Below are positions 17,329-28,100 of a stretch of 64,000 nucleotides of DNA, one piece after another. The DNA comes from an uncultured Collinsella sp. Lineage in GTDB: Bacteria > Actinomycetota > Coriobacteriia > Coriobacteriales > Coriobacteriaceae. The stretch is taken from contig UQMD01000001.1 of assembly GCA_900542155.1 (NCBI GenBank), positions 1-64,000 of the forward strand. Reading direction: 5' to 3'. The notes beneath the pieces were generated by a model. It had not been told where the DNA came from. It made no database searches and worked only from the letters and a program-made list of their open reading frames with translations. Within the stretch, counting starts at the first letter, position 1. Every line of letters starts with the position of its first letter. Made by a program: the position numbers and the translations under genes.

Positions 17329-17493
17329 GATGTTCTCCTTTGCTGATGTGCCAATATTCCTGATGGTTCTTATGCCCAAATGCAGACAAACCATCCACGG
17401 CATAGCAAATGAACACATAACAGATCAGGCAAGCGGTCGGGCCAAAATGCGTCGACCGTCCTGCCCACTCCAGCAATCCCACCCCGCGCGCAG

Positions 17494-20400
17494 CTAGCGC
17501 CCGTCGCCGCCGAGCAGTGCCAGAACATCTTCGCGGGTAAACAGCGCCGACGAGATGCCGTCGCCGCCGAGCACGCTGTTGACCAGATCGCGCTTGGACT
17601 CCTGCATCTGCATAATGCGTTCCTCGATCGTGTCCTTGGCGATGAGCTTGTACACGGTCACGGTGTGTTGCTGGCCAATACGATGCGCGCGGTCGGTCGC
17701 CTGATCCTGTGCGGCCACGTTCCACCACGGGTCGTAGTGAATGACCACGTCGGCCGCCGTCAGGTTAAGGCCCACGCCGCCCGCCTTGAGCGAAATCAAA
17801 AAGACCGGAACCTCGCCCGCTTGGAACTGTGCGACCATCTTGGCGCGGCTCTCCTTAGACGAAGCGCCCGTGAGCTTAAGGAAAGCGATGTCCTCCTTGG
17901 CCAAGCGCTTACCGATAATATCGAGCATGCCCGTAAACTGGCTGAACAACAGGATGCGATGCCCGCCGTCGAGTGCGCCGTGCACGAGCTCCATGCACGT
18001 ATCGAGTTTGGCGCTCCCCGCCTTGTAATCCTCGTAGTGTAGACGCGGGTCGCAGCAGATCTGGCGCAGCTTAGTGAGCTCGGCGAGCACCTTGAGTTTG
18101 TCTTTCTTAAACTCGGATGCTTCGCGATGCTGCACCTGCTGGGCGATGCGGTCCTGGTTGGCCAGGTAGAGCTTGCGCTGCTCGCCGGTGAGCTGCGCCA
18201 TGACCGTATCCTCGATCTTCTCGGGCAGGTCGGCCACCACGTCTTCCTTTACGCGACGCAGCACAAACGGCGACACGAGCGCTTGCAGGCGGGCGGCACT
18301 GTCGCCCTCGGCATGCTCGACGGGACTCTCAAAGCGCTTGGCAAACGACTCGCGCGTGCCCAGCAGGCCCGGCATCAAAAAGTCGAAGATGCTCCAGAGC
18401 TCGGATAGGCGATTTTCGATGGGCGTGCCCGTCAGGGCAAAGCGCACGCCGGCCGGCAGGCGCTTTGCGGCGCGTGCCACCTGGGTGAGCGGGTTTTTAA
18501 TGTACTGGGCCTCGTCGAGCACCACGCGGGCAAAATCCTGCCCGGCGTACTCGTCGATATCGCGGCGCATAAGGTCATACGACGTCACGACCACGTTATG
18601 CTCTGCCACGCCGGCAATCTGCACGCGGCGCTGCGCCTTGGCGCCCACGATGGCGCACACATCGAGCGAGGGCGCAAAGCGCTCCAGCTCGGCAGTCCAG
18701 TTGTACACGAGTGAGGCCGGGCATACCACGAGCGTGGGCTTGGTGTCCCCCGCCTCCACGCGCGCCAGGATATGCGCGATCATCTGGAGCGTTTTGCCCA
18801 GGCCCATGTCGTCGGCCAAGATGCCGCCGAGACCTAGGTGTTCGAGCGAGCCGAGCCACCGATAGCCGTCGACCTGATAGCCGCGCAGCGTGGCCTTGAG
18901 CGAGGCGGGCACCGTAAAGTCCATCTTGCCGAGCGTGTCCAGGCGCTCGACGGTACGACGGAACGCGGCGTCGCGATCGGCCTCGAGCGCCGGCGTGCGT
19001 GCGAGCATGCTGTCGACGAACAGGGTACTCGACGCGGGAAGCGACACGCCATCGAGCAGGTCGACAGCATCGACACCCAGGTTCTCGGCGAGGCCAAACG
19101 CGGCTCGGGCGCCCTCGTCCAGGCGAATGATGTCACCGGACGTAAGGCGTGCGAACGTCTGGTGGCGCTTATACGAATCGAGATAGATGGCAAGGTCGGC
19201 CGCCGAAAGCCCACTCGCACCCAGTTCGACGTCGAGCAGGTTGCTTTTGACGGTCGCGTGTACCGAGAGCTTGGGCGCAGGGCGGACCGAGATCTGGCGC
19301 AGGCGGTCGCTGAGCATAACCTCGCCCAACTCGGACAGGGCAGACAGGCCCTCGGTCAGCAAGTGGAACAGGCTCTCGTCATCGCGCTCCTCAAACGCCA
19401 GGCCGCCCTCGTAGAAATCGAAGTACAGGGCCGCCGTGTCCATAACGCGAAACTCCGCCACCGCATCGCGGGGCGGAACGCCGGGGCGTTGATCTTCGAA
19501 GGGGCTGCCCGGAGCACCCAGGCTAAAGAGATCTGCCGACCAGTCGCCGTAGGTAACCGTAATTTTGCAGGTCACAAGCCCATCGTCGACGCCAATCTCA
19601 AAATGGAAGCTCGCCTCGGGTGCCACGGCATCAAGGGCGGCGGGAGCGGTCAGGTCCGTGTAGTCGCGCAAGATCGGCAGCGCCATGCGGCAGAACTCGC
19701 CCACCTGGTCGGCAGCGATATGGGCCGGCGTGCGACAGGGCAACAAGCGCGACAGGAACGACGCCGCGTGTTGGGCAAACGCCGCGTCGGTACGGCGCGC
19801 GCGGCGTGTGTCGACCAGGTAGGCAACGTTGTCCGAGGCGAAGCAATACATATCGGCCGGCAGGCGCAGGTCATAGCTACCTCCCGCCGCCGGAGCAATC
19901 TTTGCGGCGAGGAGCGGTGGGCGACAAGTCGGGGCTTCGTCCTCTCCCTGCGGCGACGGCTCGACCGCCACCTCGTAGGAGCGATGCGTCGTCGTCCCCC
20001 GCGACCAGGCAGGCTCAAAGGAAATGGTCCTACCGCGCAGCAGGTCCAGCACGGACACGATGGAATACTCGGATAGCGGCAACTGACGCTCGGCGACAAA
20101 ACCGCTGCGGGCAAAGTCATACGATGCCGAGCGCGAACTCGTGATGTCGCTCAGGTAGGCAACCGTCATCGTGACAAGGTCGAGCAACTTTGTCGACACA
20201 TCATCGAAGGCCTCGGGCACATGGGCAAACGTAAGCTTCTTGCCGTAAGAAAATGTGCCGCCGCGCACATAGGCATCGGCCATGCCGTCGATATCCTTAA
20301 CCACATAGGACACCGAACCGCAGCGGATGCGAAACTCGAGCGCCCAGCTAAAGCGCTCGCCAAACAGCGGATTGTAGTACGGCACCAACGAGGGCTCCAG

Positions 20401-20967
20401 CACCGCTTTGGGAGCATCGGGATCAATGGCGCCGGCGAGCTTGCGACGCATGACCACAAGCTCGTCCATGCGCGCTTCCGACAGATCGGAGAGCGCCGCC
20501 ATAAGGCTCGGGCTCGTGGGAACGGGCGCCGGGAAGGGAAAGTTAGGGTTGACCGCGGATGCGGTGGGCGCGGGGTGGGCGGACTGCTTGGATTGTGCGG
20601 GCGGTACCGTAGCCGTGCGAACCGGCGTGCGCAAGCCCTCGACGGGCTCGGCGCCACTGGCATCCAGATACGCCAACGCCGTGGCGATAGCGTGTTTGCA
20701 CATGCCGGAATAGCGAAAGGCGGCCGGGCAATCGCAGTCGTAGTCGACAACCTCGTGCTCGTCCATGTCGAGCGCCACGTGCGTCTTGTACAGGTCGCCG
20801 CGCGAGCCGCGCACCGAGCCCTCGACCGTCACGTTTTTGGAGAAGCGTGAGCCGCTGTCCTCAATCGACAGCACGGCGCCATTGAGCATGAGCGAGCGCC
20901 CCTTCATAAAGGTGCCGCTCAACGCCGCCTCTTTGCGAAGCGCCTGCACAAACGTCCCCCGTGCCAT
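17494..20967 (-). CDS. SWIM zinc-finger SNF2-family helicase
   Basis: A 1157-aa protein. The N-terminal part carries a SWIM zinc finger, DCDCPAAFRYSGMCKH (Cys-x-Cys...Cys-x-His, about 75-90), then some 600 residues of bacterial Snf2-associated region. From about 690 comes the Snf2 ATPase: Walker A ADDMGLGKTLQM, DEAQ box VVLDEAQYIKN, ALTGTPIENRLSELWSIFD, and motifs V/VI ISLKAGGVGLNLT and DRAHRIGQ. It should be an ATP-driven DNA translocase acting on protein-DNA complexes, with likely roles in repair or transcription. The ATG at 20967 follows GGAGGAAGTG; an ATG four codons upstream is less likely. It lies downstream of dnaE, separated by a large inverted repeat. Confidence 0.93.
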   Translation of the reverse strand: MARGTFVQALRKEAALSGTFMKGRSLMLNGAVLSIEDSGSRFSKNVTVEGSVRGSRGDLYKTHVALDMDEHEVVDYDCDCPAAFRYSGMCKHAIATALAYLDASGAEPVEGLRTPVRTATVPPAQSKQSAHPAPTASAVNPNFPFPAPVPTSPSLMAALSDLSEARMDELVVMRRKLAGAIDPDAPKAVLEPSLVPYYNPLFGERFSWALEFRIRCGSVSYVVKDIDGMADAYVRGGTFSYGKKLTFAHVPEAFDDVSTKLLDLVTMTVAYLSDITSSRSASYDFARSGFVAERQLPLSEYSIVSVLDLLRGRTISFEPAWSRGTTTHRSYEVAVEPSPQGEDEAPTCRPPLLAAKIAPAAGGSYDLRLPADMYCFASDNVAYLVDTRRARRTDAAFAQHAASFLSRLLPCRTPAHIAADQVGEFCRMALPILRDYTDLTAPAALDAVAPEASFHFEIGVDDGLVTCKITVTYGDWSADLFSLGAPGSPFEDQRPGVPPRDAVAEFRVMDTAALYFDFYEGGLAFEERDDESLFHLLTEGLSALSELGEVMLSDRLRQISVRPAPKLSVHATVKSNLLDVELGASGLSAADLAIYLDSYKRHQTFARLTSGDIIRLDEGARAAFGLAENLGVDAVDLLDGVSLPASSTLFVDSMLARTPALEADRDAAFRRTVERLDTLGKMDFTVPASLKATLRGYQVDGYRWLGSLEHLGLGGILADDMGLGKTLQMIAHILARVEAGDTKPTLVVCPASLVYNWTAELERFAPSLDVCAIVGAKAQRRVQIAGVAEHNVVVTSYDLMRRDIDEYAGQDFARVVLDEAQYIKNPLTQVARAAKRLPAGVRFALTGTPIENRLSELWSIFDFLMPGLLGTRESFAKRFESPVEHAEGDSAARLQALVSPFVLRRVKEDVVADLPEKIEDTVMAQLTGEQRKLYLANQDRIAQQVQHREASEFKKDKLKVLAELTKLRQICCDPRLHYEDYKAGSAKLDTCMELVHGALDGGHRILLFSQFTGMLDIIGKRLAKEDIAFLKLTGASSKESRAKMVAQFQAGEVPVFLISLKAGGVGLNLTAADVVIHYDPWWNVAAQDQATDRAHRIGQQHTVTVYKLIAKDTIEERIMQMQESKRDLVNSVLGGDGISSALFTREDVLALLGGDGR

Positions 20968-20987
20968 CACTTCCTCCAATCCACACA

Positions 20988-21114
20988 GGGTAGCTAATTT
21001 GGGACGGGGCTATTTTAGCTACCCCCATATGTCGGTTGAGACGCATTCCGACCCCGACTCATTCGCCGTCAGTCAAAGGGTAGCTAAAATAGCCCCGTCC
21101 CAAATTAGCTACCC
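20988..21114. repeat. Inverted pair of 37-bp GGGTAGCTAA elements (family E)
   Basis: A 37-bp unit at 20988-21024 starting GGGTAGCTAATTTGGGACGG is repeated as its exact reverse complement at 21078-21114, with a 53-base spacer. Each unit is itself bounded by GGGTAGCT and AGCTACCC, so each can fold alone. It fills the gap between dnaE and the SNF2 gene and may end dnaE transcripts, but there is no T-tract. Confidence 0.75.
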
Positions 21115-21128
21115 CGGCAAAGGCAACC

Positions 21129-24100
21129 TTAGATCACCGTCACTCTGCCCTGGTTACCCACAATGGCCTTGGCCTCGGCCAGCAGCGGAATCGAGCGCGC
21201 GTTGACCTTGGCAGGCACCTCGGCGCGCAGCACGCGCCCGTCCACCTGCTCGATAAAGATCTCCACGCGGTCGCCGCCCGGGTTAGTGGTGAGCACCGTG
21301 GCCAGACGCGCCATATTGCCCTGGCTAAAGCGGCTGTTGGGCACCATGACCTCAAACACCTTGGGTTTGTTGTTCTCCTCGCTAAGCTCCAGCGGCACGA
21401 TCTCCTGCGCGATGATCTGGTCGCCGCGGTCCGAGCGCTCGAGCTTACCCTTAATGCGCACAAACGCATCGGACAGCTGCGCACCGGTCTCGGGATCGAC
21501 CTCGCCATACAGATACCCCTCGGCCTCCTTATAGGTCTTGGGGAACACCACGACCGTGGCCTCGCCTTCCATGTCCTCGAGCTGCACGATGCCCATGGGG
21601 TCGCCGTTTTTGGTCACGCGCTTGGATACGCTCGAGACCATACCGGCCCACCATAGCGCCTTGCCCTCGGGAATCTCCTGGTTGATGGTGCCGCCCGTGG
21701 GGTTTTGCACCTCGTAGCCGGTATCGATCTGCGAGAACGAGAAGTCGCGCGCTTTGCTGAGCGCATACTCAAACGGGCGCAGCGGGTGGTCCGAGACATA
21801 GATGCCCAGAACCTCCTTCTCCTGGCTCAGCTTAAGGTGACGGTCCCACTCCTGGCCGTCCGGATCGGGCACGCTGACCTCAAAGCCCGAGCCCTCAACA
21901 TCACCAAACATGTCAAAGAACGACGTCTGGCCGCTCGCACGATCCTTTTGACGCTTCACGGCGGCATCGATGATGTTCTCGGGGTTGTTCTTATCCACAA
22001 AGTGCATCATCTGGCGACGCGGATACCCCGTGGAGTCGAAGGCGCCTGCCTTGATCAGCGATTCGATCACACGGCGGTTTGCCTGGCTCGAGTCCACGCG
22101 CTCGACAAAGTCGTGCAGTGTCTTAAACGGGCCGCCCGCCTCGCGCTCGGCGATAATCGCCTGCGCCACGCCGGTGCCCACGCCGCGGATGCCGGCCAGA
22201 CCAAAGCGCACGCCCTCCTTGGTAGCCGTGAACTCGGTACCGGACTCATTGACATCTGGCGAAAGCACGGGGATGCCGTCGTGACGGCATGCCGAGACGT
22301 AGTGCACGATCTTGTCGGTCTTGCCCGTATAGGACGTCAGAACGGCCGCCATGTACTCGTGCGGATAGTGCGCCTTGAGCCACGCCGTCTGCATAACCAG
22401 AATGGCGTAGCCGGCAGAGTGCGACTTGTTAAAGGCGTAGGACGCGAACTCGAGAACATCGTCCCAAATCTTCTGGGCGACCTCGCGCGTGTAGTTGTTC
22501 TTGATGGCGCCGTTCATCCAGTGGTCGTAGGTGGTCTCGTCCGAGCCATCCTCCCAGTGGAGCACCGTCGACGTGAGCAGCTTGATCTTTTTCTTAGCCA
22601 CGGGCTTACGGATACGCGAGTCCGATTCGCCCTTGGAGAAGCCGCACATCTCGACGGAGATGAGCATAACCTGCTCCTGGTAGACCATGGTGCCGTAGGT
22701 TTCGCCCAGGATGTCGTCCAGGCGGTCGTCGTAGGAGACGGCCGGCTCCTTGCCGTTCATACGGTTGATGTAGGACGAAACCATGCCGGCGCCCAGCGGG
22801 CCCGGGCGGTACAGAGCGATCAATGCCACGACGTGCTTGTACTCGGTGGGCTTCATGTTCTTGATCGTGGCCGTCATGCCGGCGGACTCGACCTGGAAGA
22901 CGCCGGCGGTGTGGCCGGAGCCCATGAGCTTAAAGATCTCGGGGTCGTCAAAGGGAATCTCTTCCTCTTTGATGTCGATGCCGAAGTTCTTCTTAATGTT
23001 GGCCTTGGCCTTGGAGATAACCGTGAGCGTGCGCAGGCCCAAGAAGTCCATCTTGAGCAGGCCCATGTCGGCGACGGTATGACCCTCGTACTGGGTAATC
23101 TCGACGCCGCCCTTGGTGTCGAGCTTGGTGGGCACGTGCTCGTTGACGGGGTCGCGGCAGATCAGAACGGCGCACGCGTGCACGCCCTCGCCACGAGTGA
23201 GACCCTCAATCGAGAGCGCCGTGTCGATGATGCGGCGTGCGTCGTCGTCCTTTTTATAGGCCTCGGCAAAGTCGGGGTTAAACAGATCCTCTTTGCCGGG
23301 TTGCTTTTCGAGCACCTGCTTGAGCTTGACCTTGGGGTCGCTCGAGACCATCTTGGACAGGCGCTGACCCATGTAGACCGGGTAGTCCAGGACGCGCGCG
23401 GCGTCGTTGATGGCCTGCTTGGCCTTGATGGTCGAGTAGGTGATGACGTGGGTGACCTTCTCGGGGCCGTAGAGCTGGCGAACGTGCTCCACGACCTCGA
23501 GGCGCCGCTCATCGTCGAAGTCCATATCGATATCGGGCATCTCGGTACGCTGCGGGGACAGGAACCTCTCGAACATCAGGCCGTTCTCGAGCGGGTCGAA
23601 CGCGGTGATGTTCATGGCGTAGGCGACGATAGCGCCGGCGGCCGAACCACGGCCGGGGCCGACGCCGATGCCGTTGTCCTTGGCCCATTGCACGTACTCG
23701 GCAACGATGAGGAAGTAGGCGGCAAAGCCCTTGTCGCAAATGACCTTGTATTCGTACTCAAAGCGCTCTTTGATGTTGACGCCGCCGATCTCGCGCGTGG
23801 CCCAGTCGTCACCATAGTGCTGGCGCAGGCCCTTCTCGCACTCGCGGCGGAACTGGCTCTCGTGCGTCTCGCCGGGATCGAGCAGCGGGAAGCGCGGCAG
23901 GATGATGGAGTCCCAGTCCAGCTCGACGTAGCACTTGTCGGCGATCTCGAGCGTGTTGTCGCAGGCCTCGGGGCAATACGGGAACATCGCCCGCATCTCC
24001 TCCTCGGTCTTCATGTAAAACTCCGAGCCGGTCATGCGCATGCGGTTGGGGTCGTCGACCTTGGCGTTCATACCGATGCACATGATGACGTCCTGCACGG

Positions 24101-24932
24101 GCGCGTCCTCGCGGCGCAGGTAATGGAAGTCGTTGGTGGCGATGACCTTGACGCCCACCTGTTTGGCGATGTCGATGAGCGTGCGGTCCATCTGCTCATC
24201 GGTCAGGCCGTTGTCGGTGGTGATGCCGTGTTCCTGGATCTCGATGTAGAAGTCGCCGGGGTCGAAGGTGTCGCGGAAGGTCTCGGCCCACTTGATGGCG
24301 CCTTCCATGTCGCCGTGGTCGATGTATTTGGGGATGATGCCCGCGATGCAGGCACTGGTGCAGATCATGCCCCTGGCGTGGCGGCGCAGGTTGTCGAGCG
24401 TCACGCGCGGCTTGTAGTAAAAGCCCTGCACGGCGGCCTCGGAGACCGTCTGCATCAGGTTGACGTAGCCCTCCTGGTCCTTAGCCAGAAGGATCATGTG
24501 GTAGAGCTCGGGCTTGTGGTCGCGGGCAAGGGTCTCGTCCGGCGTAAAGTAGACCTCGCAGCCAAAGATGGGCTTGATGACCAGAGGTGGCTTGAGCTCG
24601 TCGATGTTGCCCTTCTCGTCCCACATGGCCATGTCCTTCACATACTGGGCATGCTCGCGTGGGTTTGCCTCGGGATCGGGCTCCACCAGCTCGTCGCGAC
24701 GGTCCTTTTCCAAGAAGGCCTTGTCGTGGCTCCAGGTTTTGTACTCGGGCGTGTTGTGGTTGACGGCGTCACAGGCCAGCGCTAGGTCGGGCACGCCATA
24801 CATGTAGCCGTGGTCGGTAATGGCCACGGCGGGCATGCCAAGCTCAACGGCACGGTTGACCATATCCTGGATACGGGTTGCGCCGTCGAGCATGGAGAAA
24901 ACAGTGTGATTGTGCAGATGGACGAATGCCAT
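21129..24932 (-). CDS. dnaE: DNA polymerase III alpha subunit
   Basis: The 1267-aa replicative polymerase. The N-terminal PHP domain begins FVHLHNHTVFSMLDG and AITDHGYMYG. The palm carries PDIDMDFDDERR (about 470), holding two of the catalytic aspartates; GVGPGRGSAAGA and the finger region RGEGVHACAV follow the family. Helix-hairpin-helix (IRGVGTGVAQAI), then an OB domain (DAFVRIKGKLERSDRGDQ, near 1165), close the protein. The length is somewhat over the usual 1150-1180 because of insertions near 75-130 in the PHP domain and around 780 (a charged linker after VAKKKIKLL). GGAG lies eight bases before the ATG. No intein is seen. Confidence 0.97.
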   Translation of the reverse strand: MAFVHLHNHTVFSMLDGATRIQDMVNRAVELGMPAVAITDHGYMYGVPDLALACDAVNHNTPEYKTWSHDKAFLEKDRRDELVEPDPEANPREHAQYVKDMAMWDEKGNIDELKPPLVIKPIFGCEVYFTPDETLARDHKPELYHMILLAKDQEGYVNLMQTVSEAAVQGFYYKPRVTLDNLRRHARGMICTSACIAGIIPKYIDHGDMEGAIKWAETFRDTFDPGDFYIEIQEHGITTDNGLTDEQMDRTLIDIAKQVGVKVIATNDFHYLRREDAPVQDVIMCIGMNAKVDDPNRMRMTGSEFYMKTEEEMRAMFPYCPEACDNTLEIADKCYVELDWDSIILPRFPLLDPGETHESQFRRECEKGLRQHYGDDWATREIGGVNIKERFEYEYKVICDKGFAAYFLIVAEYVQWAKDNGIGVGPGRGSAAGAIVAYAMNITAFDPLENGLMFERFLSPQRTEMPDIDMDFDDERRLEVVEHVRQLYGPEKVTHVITYSTIKAKQAINDAARVLDYPVYMGQRLSKMVSSDPKVKLKQVLEKQPGKEDLFNPDFAEAYKKDDDARRIIDTALSIEGLTRGEGVHACAVLICRDPVNEHVPTKLDTKGGVEITQYEGHTVADMGLLKMDFLGLRTLTVISKAKANIKKNFGIDIKEEEIPFDDPEIFKLMGSGHTAGVFQVESAGMTATIKNMKPTEYKHVVALIALYRPGPLGAGMVSSYINRMNGKEPAVSYDDRLDDILGETYGTMVYQEQVMLISVEMCGFSKGESDSRIRKPVAKKKIKLLTSTVLHWEDGSDETTYDHWMNGAIKNNYTREVAQKIWDDVLEFASYAFNKSHSAGYAILVMQTAWLKAHYPHEYMAAVLTSYTGKTDKIVHYVSACRHDGIPVLSPDVNESGTEFTATKEGVRFGLAGIRGVGTGVAQAIIAEREAGGPFKTLHDFVERVDSSQANRRVIESLIKAGAFDSTGYPRRQMMHFVDKNNPENIIDAAVKRQKDRASGQTSFFDMFGDVEGSGFEVSVPDPDGQEWDRHLKLSQEKEVLGIYVSDHPLRPFEYALSKARDFSFSQIDTGYEVQNPTGGTINQEIPEGKALWWAGMVSSVSKRVTKNGDPMGIVQLEDMEGEATVVVFPKTYKEAEGYLYGEVDPETGAQLSDAFVRIKGKLERSDRGDQIIAQEIVPLELSEENNKPKVFEVMVPNSRFSQGNMARLATVLTTNPGGDRVEIFIEQVDGRVLRAEVPAKVNARSIPLLAEAKAIVGNQGRVTVI

Positions 24933-25028
24933 GTGATGAGCTCCGATGCGGGTTCGTGTTCTGACTGAACGATTTTACCCCACGGCACGGACAGCACCCG
25001 AACCTAGCCAAACCAACACGGCTCCTCT

Positions 25029-25098
25029 TGAGTTGCGGTGAAATACGGACTGTTTGGCGGCTTTTTTGGCCAAAACAGTCCGTATTCCACCGCAAGTT
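25029..25098. repeat. Long palindrome, family A copy 1
   Basis: The arms AGTTGCGGTGAAATACGGAC and GTCCGTATTCCACCGCAAGT (one mismatch region) flank a loop with TTTGGCGG...GGCCAAAA. The same arms recur at 50766-50833. It occupies the gap between addA and dnaE. Confidence 0.75.
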
Positions 25099-25106
25099 AT
25101 TGAGGG

Positions 25107-28100
25107 CTAGAAGTTGTAGGTGACTACTTGAGGTTCGGCGGGTTCGACGAAGATGGCTGGATCGGGCTGCTCCACGCGGACGAACTTGACGGTCACGACC
25201 TCAAAGCCCGCCTTGTGCAGAACATCAGCGTAGACGCGCGCCTGCAGGGCGTGCTTCTCCTGCAGCTGTTCCGGCGTCTCGTCCGGTGTGCCGCCCGTCT
25301 TGTAGTCGATGACCAGCGCGCGCGACGAATCCGCCGGGTCGGTCGCTAGCGCATCGATGGCGCCCTCGGCATATGCACCGTAGCGAGCGATGTCCTCGTC
25401 CTCGCAGCCCAGCGAAAAGAACGGCACCTCGGCGCGAACGCACGACCACGCGAGCAGGTCGGCACGAACAGCCGACTTGAGCCAGCGGTCCAGGGCAACG
25501 TCGAAGCGTTCGCGCTGATCCGGCGTCAGGCACCACAGGCGCGCCAGCGCATCGGCACGCTCAGCGGGCAGCGTATCGGCACCCATCTCGATCAGCCACT
25601 GGCAGGCGGCATGGAAGGCCGAGCCCAGCGCCATGGGATTGCCGGCGGGCTCGACAGCAGCCACGTCCGCATCCGTCATCTCGGAACCATCCGACTCCGC
25701 ATCGTCGCCAGCCTCGTCCATGGGCACCCGCGTCACGGCGGCACGGTCTTCGGCCTCGGCATGCAGCGCCGCGGCAATCGACGAATAGCTGTACGAATCA
25801 CGCGCCGGGAACGGACACGTGCCCATGCGCACGCCCGCCGCCTGGGGATATACGAGTTCAAACGAATCGGGCGACGGGTCGGCGGGGCCGGGCGCGACCG
25901 GGCGATCGGCGGCAGCATCGGCACCCTCCGCCTCCGCATCACCGCGAACGAGCCTACCCTCGGCATCCAGTGAAGCGTTGGCCTCAAACGCCTGCTCGCC
26001 AAACGTAAAGTCCGCGAGCGAGATGAGCTCGTAGTCGCCCGGCTGGGAGCTGTCGAACACCAGGCGGTCGGCATCGAGCTGTGGCATGTCCAGGCCGTCC
26101 GTCGGCAGAATACGGCGCAGCACGTCGTAGGTCAGATCGGTCTCGACGTCGAAGGTCGGCGCGCACAGCTTGCCGCGGCTCACGCCGGCATCCATCGCCA
26201 AGATCACCAGCTCTCGCGCTCGCGTCATGGCGACATAGAGCAAACGAGCCCGCTCCTCGAGCGAAAGCTGCAGGTCGTCGTTGCGCAGGCGAGCAAATGC
26301 CTCGGCGGGAGAACCCGTCGCGCAGACATCCTCCATGAGCTCTGGCGGCAACCACAGTGACGTGCCCTTGCCCTTAAACGCGTGTTCAAACTGCTTTTTG
26401 ACGTCATCGCCCTTCACGAAGGTCCCATCGGCAAGCTTAACGCCATCAAAACGAGCCGGCAGCGCCACGACTTGCGCCCCACCGTCGACGCGGCCCATCT
26501 GTGCCGCACCGGACGATTTGCGCACGCCAAAACACTCGGACACCGCGACGACCGGATACTCCAGACCCTTGGATGCATGCACGGTCATGATGCGTACCGC
26601 GCCGTCACCCTCCTCGTTGAGCGCGCCCGGCGCCTCCTTGCCCGCCAGGAAGCGGTCGAAGGCGAGCGCGATGGAGCGCGGCGAGTTGCCGAACTCGGCC
26701 TCCGCCTCGGCCACGGCGTCGAGCGCCTTGAGCACGTTGGCGGCGATAGCCTTGCCCTCGGGGCCACGCTGCGCCAGACGCACGAACCAGCCGGAGGCGT
26801 TGACCACGTCGCGCGCTATGGCGGCGAACGAATCGCGACCCACACGACGAAGCGCATACCGCAACACCTCGCGGGCGCGCGTCACGAGCGGCAGGCCTTG
26901 CAGGCCCGGCACATCGGAATCGCTCATGATGCCCATATCGATGTTGCGGCGCGAGGTCTCCCCCGTCTGGTCGTCCAGCTTGGTCGCCAGCGCCAGGAAC
27001 TCCTGGGCGCCGAGCGCAAACATCGGCGAGGCGAGCAGCGGCATAAGGCCCTGCGCCGTATCGGCCGGGTTGGCGAGCGCGCAGACTAGGGCGCGCACCG
27101 TCTGCACCTCGGCAGCTTGGGCAAAGACTGAGCCGCCTGCGATCACGCAGTCGAGCCCCTGGTCGCGGAAAGCCTGGGCATAGACGTCGGCGTTTGTCAT
27201 GCGGCCCAGCAGCAGCACCATGCCGCCCTGGGGCTGACCGGCATTGGCAAGTGCACGGAAGCGCTCGGCGATCGCGCGGGCCTTGGCCTGTGTGCGCTCC
27301 TGCGTACTGCCGCCGGCAACAAAGAGCGCCTGACGACGCGAGGCGTCCGCTACCAGCGTGTCCTTGCGGCCGTCGCTCGCCTCAAGATCCAAAAAGCCCT
27401 GCATCAGGCCGCCGTCATCGCCGTCGAAGACGCGCGCCACGTAACGCAGCACCTCGTCATGGCTGCGGAAGTTGCGCACGAGCTTAACGAGCTCGCCAGA
27501 AGGGGCGTCGGCCGCGGCAGTCGCCTCGGGAGCGGCAGACAGGCCCACCTTGCGCTCCTGGCGACGGAACACCTCGACCTCGGCGCCACGGAAGCGGTAG
27601 ATTGACTGCTGTGCATCGCCCACGGTGCACAGCGCGCGCTCCCCCGCACCCGTCAGGTAACGGATCAAATCGACCTGCATCTGGTCGGTATCCTGGAACT
27701 CATCGATCATGACCATCTTAAAGCGACCCTCATAGGCCGCTCGGATGGCGGGATAATCGCGCAGCGCCTCGTACGCCATGCGCAGCAGGTCGTTGTTATC
27801 AAGCGCGGACTGGTCAGCCTTGAGCGCGCGGTATTCCGCCTCCACAGCACGAGCAAGCCCCACCAGCGCATCGAGCGCCGGACCGCCGCAGGCAAGCACG
27901 ATATTGATAAATGCATCGGCGGCCTCGGCCTTGAGCAGCTCCACCTGCTCCTTAGGAAACGCCTTGCTCGCCCGAGGCATGCTGCACGACATCATGAGTC
28001 GCGCCACATCCTCCATAGTTTTGCCGCTCGCCTCAAACGCGTCGATGGCATCGAGTGCCACCTGCGCTTTCTCGGTCGCGGCCTTGCTTGCGCCCAGCGC

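Noticed and set aside
15385..17346. A 653-codon plus-strand frame opposite the NAD-synthetase-like and superoxide reductase genes
   Set aside because: It spans two genes and an intrinsic terminator and has Arg/His-rich antisense composition.
22550..22640. Intein in dnaE at the charged insert
   Set aside because: The insert is short and lacks splice-junction residues and intein blocks.
21705..24785. A 1026-codon plus-strand frame opposite dnaE
   Set aside because: Composition is His/Val/Leu/Gly-rich antisense sequence; dnaE is unmistakable on the other strand.
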